Part shown: positions 32,568 to 40,498 of the stretch, in pieces
How the letters are laid out: each line of letters begins with the position of its first letter
Position numbering within the stretch: position 1 is the stretch's first letter
DNA from: a virus
DNA: 61,061 nt
IMG/VR virus record: IMGVR_UViG_3300008012_000030
Coordinates: 1-61,061 of that record
Strand: one strand, 5' to 3'
Position numbers and translations under genes: made by a program
Notes under the pieces: model-generated
Databases searched by the model: none
The model's input: the letters and a program-made list of their open reading frames with translations, nothing else
Told to the model about the DNA's origin: nothing

Positions 32568-33168
32568 CTTTTATCATCCATGCATTAAAGGCAACACTAT
32601 ATCTATCCTGATTAGATTTATTTGGCTGTACTTGATGAGGCATCCAAGACGGAAAAATTATTCCGTTACCTGATTTAGGATTTAAACTATACAAAGGATA
32701 ATTGTACATATTTTCTTCTTTTTTAGCAAACAAGTATTGAGTAAAATTTTGTGCTTTTACACCAAGCGGTTCGTGAAATACAAAATTTCCGCTATCTTTA
32801 CTTGTCTTTAGCCACACTACTGCACTTACAAAACTACCATAATGTTCGTGTACGCTGTGGTGTGTGGCTGGTTTATTTAAATTCAACCAACTTTCTAATC
32901 TTATGCTAGAATTTGGGTCAAAACCTATTCCGTGTAAATATTTTCTAATCATCTCTATAACATGCTCTGATAAATCGCTGTCATTATTACCGCAATAGTT
33001 TCTCTCTATGTCTTCGTGATACGTTGTAATTGTACTTCCTAAATGATTCTTTTCATACCATTTATTTTTTCCAACAAATTTCTCTGCTAAATCTAAACTT
33101 TTTTCTATTAACGATCCAGGTAGATCAAATTTTAAAATTGGTGTTGGAAAGATATTTTCTACTTGCAT
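32560..33168 (-). CDS. TIGR02466-type putative 2OG-Fe(II) oxygenase
   Basis: This 202-aa protein opens with VENIFPTPILKFDLPGSLIE. The core is SWLNLNKPATHHSVHEHYGS, then FVSAVVWLKTSKDSGNFVFH, EPLG and GNGIIFPSWMPHQVQPNKSN, followed by DRYSVAFNAWM. The first metal motif is HEH, the distal His is in PHQV and the 2OG Arg in DRYS. The HxH pattern is shared by all three TIGR02466-like proteins here. It overlaps the upstream 197-aa oxygenase by 10 bases and the downstream paralogue by 8, so all four minus-strand genes are read as one message. Confidence 0.85.
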   Translation of the reverse strand: MQVENIFPTPILKFDLPGSLIEKSLDLAEKFVGKNKWYEKNHLGSTITTYHEDIERNYCGNNDSDLSEHVIEMIRKYLHGIGFDPNSSIRLESWLNLNKPATHHSVHEHYGSFVSAVVWLKTSKDSGNFVFHEPLGVKAQNFTQYLFAKKEENMYNYPLYSLNPKSGNGIIFPSWMPHQVQPNKSNQDRYSVAFNAWMIKDG

Positions 33169-33752
33169 TTTAAATTCACATTCAGTACTATACGTCTATT
33201 TACATGTATAGGATTACTAGCTGTATGATACTGAAATCCGTCAATTAGTAATAATCGATTAGCTTTTGGTTGAACAGTATCTTTAACAGTAAATTTTGTG
33301 GGCTCTTTATCATTATAATCCCTATAATTTTCCTCAAAAATTCTAGTATCTCCGTCACTGTCATTTAAATAATAAATGATTGTGTCGTGCGAAGATCTTA
33401 CATCAATGTGGGGCAAATTATAATTTTCTTTATTGTATCCTAATTTAGGAACTTTTAACCCAAGTCTTGCTCTTAACAAATCGTCTTGCGTGTATCCAAA
33501 AGTCTGAGAAAGTTTTTCAAAAAAATCTAAAAATGCATCAAAGAACATGCCGCCATTTTTGTAATCTTCGTCATCTGAGTACAGCATATGGTACCAACCA
33601 TCTGTTTCTAATGCGTACGGATCGTTAATATTATGTTCCTCCGGTGGCAAAGATACTTGATCGGCATAAAACCATGGAAATTTGTTCGACATTACAAAAT
33701 TTGCAAGGTTATTGAACTTGACTTTTGGTAAAAACTCATCTATAATATGCAT
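33159..33752 (-). CDS. 2OG-Fe(II) oxygenase (paralogue of the gene at 27568-28224)
   Basis: This 197-aa protein opens IIDEFLPKVKFNNLANFVMS and has SNKFPWFYADQV, GWYHMLYSDDE, then NYNLPHIDVRSSHDTIIYYL with the HxD pair, NDSDGDTRIFEENY, and RLLLIDGFQYHTASNPIHVN with the distal His followed by RRIVLNVNL with the Arg. The FPW-Y-D, YHMLY, DSDGDT and YHxxxNP blocks match the 218-aa enzyme on the other strand. It is the first gene of the four-gene minus-strand cassette. A CTAAATA motif lies only 8 bases ahead of the ATG (33760-33766). Confidence 0.87.
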   Translation of the reverse strand: MHIIDEFLPKVKFNNLANFVMSNKFPWFYADQVSLPPEEHNINDPYALETDGWYHMLYSDDEDYKNGGMFFDAFLDFFEKLSQTFGYTQDDLLRARLGLKVPKLGYNKENYNLPHIDVRSSHDTIIYYLNDSDGDTRIFEENYRDYNDKEPTKFTVKDTVQPKANRLLLIDGFQYHTASNPIHVNRRIVLNVNLKCK

Positions 33753-33759
33753 TGTAAGA

Positions 33760-33766
33760 TATTTAG
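33760..33766 (-). promoter_or_regulatory. Late promoter-like motif (CTAAATA) close to start codon
   Basis: The minus strand reads CTAAATATC, with 7 bases between the motif and the ATG at 33752. As at 4936, the spacing would leave almost no leader. It is a tentative promoter for the four-oxygenase cassette. Confidence 0.3.
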
Positions 33767-33822
33767 TAGAAAATTTTTATGGCCACTTCATATCAGATAA
33801 GTAAATTACATAGAGGTAAAAA

Positions 33823-34551
33823 ATGTTCACAATATTTAAAAAGAGAAAAACAATAACAATAGATTGCTTTACAAATCATGCGTATTCACATGATTTATTT
33901 CCTATAAAAAAAGCAACTCATTTTTTACCCGAATGGTGGAAAAAATTACCAAATAATTTTGAAACAGAAACTGCTCAGGGACTAGTCATTCCTCAAAGAA
34001 CAATGAAAGGCTGCGCCGGACTAACAAATTTATATAGAAACGGAATTGTTTTACCTTTATGGAGCGACCTACTCATTGAAACTAGAGGTGCTGACTTTGC
34101 CTATCAATTTGCAGACAATATGAGTACTGTGGGATTTCATCCTTTGGATCAACTAGGTGAAGAATTTTCTCAATATACACATACAAAAATTATAAGCCCT
34201 TGGAGAATTAAAGAAAAAACAGGAGTAAATTTTTTATATATGGATTTACCTTGGAATCATCCAAGAGACTTAATGAATCAATGCACTCCTCCCGGATTAG
34301 TTGAATACAAGTATCAACACACTACTAATATTAATATGTTTTTACGTAAAGGTGCAAAATATTTTTTCAAAGCTGGAAGACCGATGGCGCATCTAATACC
34401 TATGACAGATGATAATATTGAATTAAAATGTCATCTTGTAGGAGATGATGAAATTCAAAGAGTAATGAATAATTTAAGTTTTCCGTTTTTTGTTGACGGA
34501 TATGCAAGAGCAAAAAGTATTTTATCAAAAAAGAACAAAGGTAAAAAATGA
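33823..34551 (+). CDS. Halogenase-island protein of unknown function, 242 aa
   Basis: The protein has recognisable conserved-looking blocks: CFTNHAYSHDLFPIKKATHF, LPEWWKKLPNNF, MKGCAGLTNLYRNGIVLPLW, SPWRIKEKTGVNFLYMDLPW and LRKGAKYFFKAGRPMAHLIP. No catalytic signature is evident. The pattern P-x-WWK-x-LP...C-x-x...G-x-x-x-PLW resembles DUF6065-like proteins that accompany tryptophan halogenases, as far as I recall. It shares its overall plan with the 240-aa protein two genes downstream (C-x-x-x-T-N/D...F-x-x-x-D-L-x-IE). A GAGG site precedes it. It overlaps the next halogenase gene by 4 bases (ATGA). I infer a substrate-binding or halogenase-partner role. Confidence 0.7.
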   Translation: MFTIFKKRKTITIDCFTNHAYSHDLFPIKKATHFLPEWWKKLPNNFETETAQGLVIPQRTMKGCAGLTNLYRNGIVLPLWSDLLIETRGADFAYQFADNMSTVGFHPLDQLGEEFSQYTHTKIISPWRIKEKTGVNFLYMDLPWNHPRDLMNQCTPPGLVEYKYQHTTNINMFLRKGAKYFFKAGRPMAHLIPMTDDNIELKCHLVGDDEIQRVMNNLSFPFFVDGYARAKSILSKKNKGKK

Positions 34552-36020
34552 AAATTAATAGTATAGCTATTATAGGCGGTGGAACTGCTGGATGGTTAAC
34601 TGCTGCTTATTTAAAGAATCAAATTCCACATTTAGATATTACGTTAATAGATAAAAAAATTTCTCAAACCGTGGGAGTGGGCGAGGGAACACTTTTAAAC
34701 ATTGGTGATTTTTTAGAAGAATGTGGTTTTCCTTTTTTTGAATGGTTTACAGAGACAGATGCATCATACAAAAGCAGTATTCTTTTTAAAAATTGGCAGG
34801 AAAAAAACAAGGATATTTGGCACCCATTTTTTAAAAGGCCAACGAAAATAAATGAAAAGTTTAGGCTACAAGATTTGTGGTCACAAAATCAAGATTTAGA
34901 CTTTAAGAAATATGCCAGTGCATTATACCAAGCCAGTATTGAAAATAAAGTTAATAATAATTCATTAAAAAGCTATGCATTTCATATCGATTGCGGTAAA
35001 TTAGTAAAATACATTCAAAATAAAATTAAAATTAATTACATAGACAGCGAAGTTGTTGTTGTCAACAAAGATAATGATATCATCACATCTATAGAATTAG
35101 AAAATGGAAAAAATATTACAAGTAATTTATTTGTAGATTGTACTGGTTGGAAAAATATTTTAGGTGCACCTAAGTATAAGATCGATTTGCAGGATCGATT
35201 GTTTTGCAATACCGCAATAGCAGGACATGTACCATATAAAGACAAACAAAAGGAACTTCACCCTTATGTAATTAGCGAAGCAGTAGATCATGGTTGGATT
35301 TGGAATATACCAGTATATTCAAGAATTGGTAGCGGACTTGTTTTTAATCGTAAAATTACTGATATCGAAGAAGCAAAGAAATATTTTGTTAATTATTGGG
35401 ACAACAGAATTACTGTTAATGATGTCAAAGTATTAGACTGGACTCCTTACTATTACAAGGATATGTGGGAAGGAAATAGAGTATGCATAGGTTTAAGTGC
35501 AGGATTTATTGAACCTTTAGAAAGCACAGGTGTTGCTATGATAACAAGTGGTATAACACAACTGGCTAATGCTATTAGAGAACAATTTATAACAGAACTT
35601 GATATAAAATATTTTAATACACAAATGCAAATACTTTTTGAAGATTGCGTAGATTTTGTAAGTATGCACTATTACGACAACAAACGTAAAACTAATTTTT
35701 GGAATTGGGTAAATGAAACATTTGTTAAAACTGACAGAATGAAATTTTATATAGAAATGCTAAAAAACAATAATCATCCTTTGCCCTATGATGGTCATTT
35801 TAACAGTATATTTATTGGGTGTAATTGGACAACTTGGTTATGTCAAATGAATTTTGATGTAGCTAAGAGACATACTGGATTTTCAGAAGAAGAGTCAAGA
35901 GAAAAATTATTAGCAGAATATATTTTACAAGAAAAATATATTGCGGAAAATAGTATAGACCATTTAAGTACTCTAAACAGAATACACGAACAATACCGAG
36001 TAGCAAATGAAAACAGTTAA
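34548..36020 (+). CDS. Flavin-dependent tryptophan halogenase
   Basis: This 490-aa protein has IIGGGTAGWLTAAYL, GVGEGTLLNIGDFL, catalytic Lys75 in TDASYKSSILFKNW, LFVDCTGWKNILG, the intact GWIWNIP motif and the catalytic Glu in GFIEPLESTGVAM. It carries all diagnostic residues of the PrnA/RebH superfamily, with EPLESTG rather than the EPLEATS of the first two full-length halogenases, so it belongs to the other sub-branch together with the 518-aa enzyme at 36713-38269. It is coupled on both sides to the two related unknown proteins (4- and 14-base overlaps). Confidence 0.92.
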   Translation: MKINSIAIIGGGTAGWLTAAYLKNQIPHLDITLIDKKISQTVGVGEGTLLNIGDFLEECGFPFFEWFTETDASYKSSILFKNWQEKNKDIWHPFFKRPTKINEKFRLQDLWSQNQDLDFKKYASALYQASIENKVNNNSLKSYAFHIDCGKLVKYIQNKIKINYIDSEVVVVNKDNDIITSIELENGKNITSNLFVDCTGWKNILGAPKYKIDLQDRLFCNTAIAGHVPYKDKQKELHPYVISEAVDHGWIWNIPVYSRIGSGLVFNRKITDIEEAKKYFVNYWDNRITVNDVKVLDWTPYYYKDMWEGNRVCIGLSAGFIEPLESTGVAMITSGITQLANAIREQFITELDIKYFNTQMQILFEDCVDFVSMHYYDNKRKTNFWNWVNETFVKTDRMKFYIEMLKNNNHPLPYDGHFNSIFIGCNWTTWLCQMNFDVAKRHTGFSEEESREKLLAEYILQEKYIAENSIDHLSTLNRIHEQYRVANENS

Positions 36021-36729
36021 TTGGTCTTTTCACACAGGACATGAATACAATTTAGATAATCCTAGTTCAGCAAAAAGATTTATTACTGAAGACTATAATG
36101 GATATCAACCATTATTTAAAGACTTAATGAAAAACAGAAAAGGCGTAACATATGCCAAATGTCCAGCGGTCACAGATTTTTTTAAAAATACATTTGTGTT
36201 TTGTAGTCCAATGGATTTAAATATAGAAATTAAAGTTGATAAAAATGATGCAAGCGTATGGTGTAATAATGTAGATCAAGAATTTTTTGACCAAATGATA
36301 GATATACGTTTTTTTGACAAAAAAGAAAAAGGTATAAGTCCTTTTCCTTTATTAGGAATAGACTTTCTTAATACATTTACTTGCAAACATTCTATTATTT
36401 TGCAAACACTTCCAGCCTTCTTACACTATAACGATTTTACAAAAAAGACAAAGGTTATTCCTGGTGAATACGATATTAGCAAATGGGTGAGGCCTTTAGA
36501 GTTAGTATTTGAAATCGAAAATACTATAGAAAAAATATCAATAAAAAAAGGCGATGCTTTGGCTTATTTTAAATTTTTAGATGAGAATATTGTTAAATTG
36601 AAAAAAAATCCAGTACCATGGATTGAAATTATTGCTTGTAACGAGATAAGAAATAAAAACAAATATAGGCCATTAAAAGAAAGATACGATAGTTATACAA
36701 TTTGGAAAAACAATGGCAACACCAATTAA
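36007..36729 (+). CDS. Halogenase-island protein of unknown function, 240 aa
   Basis: The protein starts MKTVNWSFHTGHEYNLDNPS and contains YAKCPAVTDFFKNTFVFCSP, MDLNIEIKVDKNDASVWCNN, LLGIDFLNTFTCKHSIILQT and IEKISIKKGDALAYFKFLDE. No enzyme motif is recognised. The block order (Cys-containing turn, hydrophobic strand, D-L-x-IE, then a long strand before LP and a KxGxxxAxx near the end) parallels the 242-aa protein at 33823, so both probably share a fold. It lies between two halogenases, overlapping both (14 and 17 bases), which suggests a stoichiometric partner. Confidence in the gene is high; the function is unknown. Confidence 0.7.
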   Translation: MKTVNWSFHTGHEYNLDNPSSAKRFITEDYNGYQPLFKDLMKNRKGVTYAKCPAVTDFFKNTFVFCSPMDLNIEIKVDKNDASVWCNNVDQEFFDQMIDIRFFDKKEKGISPFPLLGIDFLNTFTCKHSIILQTLPAFLHYNDFTKKTKVIPGEYDISKWVRPLELVFEIENTIEKISIKKGDALAYFKFLDENIVKLKKNPVPWIEIIACNEIRNKNKYRPLKERYDSYTIWKNNGNTN

Positions 36730-38269
36730 AAAAATAATAATCGTAGGAGGAGGAAGTGCAGGATGGATGACTGCTTCTACGATTGTAAAACAAATAAAAA
36801 ATGTAGAATTAACATTAGTTGAAAGCAGTGATATTCCAACTGTGGGAGTAGGAGAAAGCACTGTAGGCGGTATCCGCAGGTGGATGCGCATGATAGGAAT
36901 AAAAGACGAAGAATTTGTAAAAGAGACAGATGCTAGTTATAAGTTAGCAATTAAATTTAATAACTTTTATGAGAAAGGTAATACATGGTATTATCCATTT
37001 GGTGGACCACATCTAAAAGAAAATATTTACAATCGTAATGATTGGTTTGTTAAAAAATCTCTACATCCAGATACACCAGAATATGATATGACAGATTGTT
37101 ATTACCCTCAAATGAGTTTAGTAAAACAAAATAAAATTTCTGTTGACCCAAACATTCCAGATTTTAAATTTTATGAAGATACGGCATTTCATTTTGATGC
37201 AAGTAAGTTTGGTGTTTGGTTGAAAAATCATATCTGTTTACCAAACGGTGTAAAACATATAGTTGCAGATGTATCTCCTGTTGTAGAAAATAGACAAATA
37301 AAATATCTACAATTATCAAATGGAGAGAAATTGTCAGCTGATCTATACGTGGACTGTACAGGATTTAAAAGTTTGTTGTTAGGAGAATCATTACAAGAAC
37401 CTTTTATTTCATATGAAAACTTATTACCAAATAATCGCGCTTGGGCTACTAGAGTTCCTTATATTGATAAAGATAAAGAATTGCAATCAGTTACAGAGTG
37501 TACAGCTATAGATTATGGCTGGGTTTGGAATATACCTTTATGGAGTAGAGTTGGAACAGGCTATGTGTATAGCGACAAACACATTTCCTCTGAAAATGCT
37601 TTAAAGGAATTTAAACAATATCTCAATAACAAAGGACATCAAACTGATTCTTTAGAGTTTCGTGATATAAAGATGCGTGTAGGAAGGCACAAAAAACTTT
37701 GGGTTAACAACGTGGTTGCTGTAGGTTTAAGTGCAGCATTTATTGAACCTTTAGAAAGCACAGGACTTGTAACAGTATACGAATTTGCCATAAATTTATG
37801 CAGAGCTCTTAGAAGAAAAAACATAAGCCAATGGGATATTGACGAATATAATTCTACTAGTATAGACCAGTTTGATTACTTTGCGCAGTTTGTTTGTATG
37901 CACTACGCTCTGTCTCATAGAAATGATACTTCATATTGGCAAGATGTGACGTCAAGATCTTATCTATCAGAACTTGCAAATTTAGGCGAATTACAAACAC
38001 AACGCCTATTACATCATACCATCTGGAAAAAATTTAACGATTGGCAATTGCCTTTAGATAATGGTTTATTATGCCTTGCTGCAGGTATGAATTGGTATCC
38101 TATGGATGAAATCATAATCAATGGATTCAACCAAGAAATTGAAGATAATAAAGTTTGGTATAGAAAGGCTATTGTGGGTCTAGATATGCGCAAGGCTGAA
38201 TGGAATAATGCTGTTAAAGAGTTGCCGTCATTAAAAGATTTTCTTTATACAAATTATTACAAAGATTAA
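36713..38269 (+). CDS. Flavin-dependent tryptophan halogenase
   Basis: This 518-aa protein has IIIVGGGSAGWMTAST, GVGESTVGGIRRWM, catalytic Lys77 in TDASYKLAIKFNNF, LYVDCTGFKSLLLG, the intact GWVWNIP motif and the catalytic Glu in AFIEPLESTGLVT. All family hallmarks are present at usual length. It is the last gene of the plus-strand operon 33823-38269 (unknown, halogenase, unknown, halogenase), with its start inside the preceding gene. Its 3' end overlaps the first Gly-rich fibre gene by 4 bases. The GESTVGGIRRWM motif is very close to bacterial tryptophan halogenases. Confidence 0.93.
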   Translation: MATPIKKIIIVGGGSAGWMTASTIVKQIKNVELTLVESSDIPTVGVGESTVGGIRRWMRMIGIKDEEFVKETDASYKLAIKFNNFYEKGNTWYYPFGGPHLKENIYNRNDWFVKKSLHPDTPEYDMTDCYYPQMSLVKQNKISVDPNIPDFKFYEDTAFHFDASKFGVWLKNHICLPNGVKHIVADVSPVVENRQIKYLQLSNGEKLSADLYVDCTGFKSLLLGESLQEPFISYENLLPNNRAWATRVPYIDKDKELQSVTECTAIDYGWVWNIPLWSRVGTGYVYSDKHISSENALKEFKQYLNNKGHQTDSLEFRDIKMRVGRHKKLWVNNVVAVGLSAAFIEPLESTGLVTVYEFAINLCRALRRKNISQWDIDEYNSTSIDQFDYFAQFVCMHYALSHRNDTSYWQDVTSRSYLSELANLGELQTQRLLHHTIWKKFNDWQLPLDNGLLCLAAGMNWYPMDEIIINGFNQEIEDNKVWYRKAIVGLDMRKAEWNNAVKELPSLKDFLYTNYYKD

Positions 38270-39387
38270 TATCTTACAATAACAACACCAGAGCCACCTT
38301 TTTGACCCCATTGTCCTCCGCCAGCACCGCCGCCAGTATTAGTACCACCGTTGCCACCGTCTGCTCTATTTCTATGTGCACCTGACGGCTGACCGTGGTT
38401 AAGACTTTGGCCGCCACCTGCTCCTTGTCTGTCGGTGCCAGGACGATATGGAGAGCCATGGTAGATTCCACCACCGCCACCACCGCCAATACCGCCGTTA
38501 CAAAATCCATGTCCGTGATGTGCGCCACCAGCGCCACCACCACCAAAATAAAGTGTAGGACCTAAAATATCTGTAGCTGATCCTGGACCACCCATTGGAT
38601 CATCCATTGCATTTTGTCTCTCGTCAGCAGCATCGCGACCTCTACCGCCAGCACCGCCACCGCCGCCGCCCCAGTGACAATTATCACCAGACGTGTTAAA
38701 TCTTACTCCTGATCCTCCAGGAAATCCTTGGCCCGCAGTTCCGTCACCTTCTCTTACTCTTCTACGACTATCTGTTCCATCTCCGGTGTTACCTCCACCG
38801 CCTCCAGAACCTCCTGGACGGCCACTCCAACTAGGTTCACCTCTACCACTCGGTGGATGTCCCCAACAACCTGATCCGCCGCCACCGTTAGCTGTAATAG
38901 TTCCAAATACTGAATTTTGTCCTGGTGTAGATCCTTGACTCCATCCTGGACCGTAATGACTTCCTGTGCCGTCACCTACTGTAATCGAGATACCAGATCC
39001 TGCTGTAACAGGGTACGAACGGTTGTATACAACTCCGCCTCCACCGCCTCCAGCAGCCCAGTCATATCCAGAACCACCACCACCTCCAACTACTAGTACT
39101 TGTATAGTTCCTGTAAATGTAGGTGTGAACGTATGTGAACCTGTGCTTGTAAATAGATGTGAAATTCCGTTATTTCCGTAAACAATAGAGTTACCACCTG
39201 TACCTACTGTTCCTTTACTGAATCCTGTTACAGGACGCCACTGACTACCGTCATAAAATTCTAATGTGTTAGTGTCAGTACTATATCTAACCATTCCTTG
39301 TGATGCAGCTGATCTTTGTCCTGCAGCACCGACCGGTAGTGTCAAAAATCCTGTGTCATTAATATTTGTATCTAGTAAATTTGCCAT
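38266..39387 (-). CDS. Glycine-rich adhesin-like tail fibre protein 1
   Basis: This 373-aa protein has an N-terminal fibre module (TLEFYDGSQWRPVTGF, residues ~45-60), a jelly-roll-like strand block (HLFTSTGSHTFTPTFTG, TIQVLVVGGGG), then about 260 residues of Gly-rich sequence (GGGGGGVVYNRSYPVTAGSG and similar) and ends GSGVVIVRY. Polyglycine-II-type Gly-rich sandwiches are used by T-even gp38 adhesins to present host-binding loops; the variable insertions here (e.g. CWGHPPSGRGEPSW) are rich in Trp, His, Arg and Pro. It overlaps the second copy by one base (TAATG) and lies directly against the halogenase operon. Confidence 0.82.
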   Translation of the reverse strand: MANLLDTNINDTGFLTLPVGAAGQRSAASQGMVRYSTDTNTLEFYDGSQWRPVTGFSKGTVGTGGNSIVYGNNGISHLFTSTGSHTFTPTFTGTIQVLVVGGGGGSGYDWAAGGGGGGVVYNRSYPVTAGSGISITVGDGTGSHYGPGWSQGSTPGQNSVFGTITANGGGGSGCWGHPPSGRGEPSWSGRPGGSGGGGGNTGDGTDSRRRVREGDGTAGQGFPGGSGVRFNTSGDNCHWGGGGGGAGGRGRDAADERQNAMDDPMGGPGSATDILGPTLYFGGGGAGGAHHGHGFCNGGIGGGGGGGIYHGSPYRPGTDRQGAGGGQSLNHGQPSGAHRNRADGGNGGTNTGGGAGGGQWGQKGGSGVVIVRY

Positions 39388-40496
39388 TAGTACCTCACTA
39401 TAACTATTCCGCTTCCGCCATTTTGGTGAGCTGATCCTGAATTTCCGTTGTTTCCACCACCGCCACCACCGCCGGTGTTTGCGCCACCATTACCGCCTGT
39501 GGTTTGGCTTACTCCAGGTTGTCCATTATTTATTGCTTGTCTGCCGCCTCTACCTAATAGTCTAGGAAAATTAGGTGGCATTTGAGGAGCACCATGATGG
39601 GCACCACCGCCTCCACCGCCACCAATGCCGCCATTGCCTGCACCGCCTGGTGATAGATGTGGTCCTGCTCCACCGCCTCCAGCAAAGTATAAAATTTCTC
39701 CAAGAATGTCACTACCTGCACCTGCACCGCCATTAGCTGCTATTCCATCTTCACGCATGTCACTTCCACCTAAACCAGGGCCGCCTGCTCCTCCGCCGCC
39801 ACCTGATAAGTGTCCGTTGTCGCTTTGCCTATTAAATCTTGTTCCAGAACCTCCTGGAAATCCTTGTCCTTGAGTTCCAGGACCACCGCTTAATCGATAT
39901 CTACTACCGTTATCTCCTGACGATCCTGCTCCGCCGCCCGATCCTCCCGAACGACTTTCAGTACCAGAACTTTGGTTCCAATAGCCGCCTCCACCGCCAC
40001 CGGTAGCTGTTGTACCTCCAAATACAGAGTTTCCGCCATTGCTGCCAAAGTTACCGTACGGTTGAGAACCTCCGCCACCGCCAACTGTAACGGTGATTGG
40101 TGATCCAGCACTCACAGGATAAGTTGCATTATATACAATGCCACCTCCGCCTCCACCACCACCGTGGCTTCCGCCTCCTGCTCCTCCACCGGCAACAATT
40201 AATACTTGTACATTTCCGCTGAAAGCAGGTGTAAATGTTGAATTTCCTACACTTGTAAATGAATGAACTATTCCGCCATGTAAATATGAAATTGTTCCAC
40301 CACTACCTAAACTACCTTGACTGTAACCTGTAACTGGACGCCAATTAGACCCATCATAAAATTCTAAAACCGCAGGATTATATGAAGTATTCATTCTAAT
40401 ATGACCATTATTTGCGGATGGTCTATTTCCTGTAGTATTTGACTCTATATCAATATGGCCAGTATCATTTATTGTTGTATTTTTTAAAATTGCCAT
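39387..40496 (-). CDS. Glycine-rich adhesin-like tail fibre protein 2
   Basis: This 369-aa protein is a paralogue of its two neighbours: VLEFYDGSNWRPVTGYSQGS, SFTSVGNSTFTPAFSG, VQVLIVAGGGAGGGS, a long Gly-rich body and a final GGSGIVIVRY. Compared with copy 1 it has fewer Trp residues and more Asn/Gln/Ser in the loops (e.g. GYWNQSSGTESRSG), so binding specificity may differ. The start overlaps the stop of the downstream gene in the same strand order (TAATG at 39387). The location between fibre genes fits a receptor-binding role; this is inference. Confidence 0.82.
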   Translation of the reverse strand: MAILKNTTINDTGHIDIESNTTGNRPSANNGHIRMNTSYNPAVLEFYDGSNWRPVTGYSQGSLGSGGTISYLHGGIVHSFTSVGNSTFTPAFSGNVQVLIVAGGGAGGGSHGGGGGGGGIVYNATYPVSAGSPITVTVGGGGGSQPYGNFGSNGGNSVFGGTTATGGGGGGYWNQSSGTESRSGGSGGGAGSSGDNGSRYRLSGGPGTQGQGFPGGSGTRFNRQSDNGHLSGGGGGAGGPGLGGSDMREDGIAANGGAGAGSDILGEILYFAGGGGAGPHLSPGGAGNGGIGGGGGGGAHHGAPQMPPNFPRLLGRGGRQAINNGQPGVSQTTGGNGGANTGGGGGGGNNGNSGSAHQNGGSGIVIVRY

Positions 40497-40498
40497 AA

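Noticed and set aside
22106-38269. Bacterial biosynthetic gene cluster on a chromosome or prophage
   Set aside because: Both sides are phage tail genes, the same late-promoter motif occurs inside, and there is no integrase, attachment site or carrier-protein gene.
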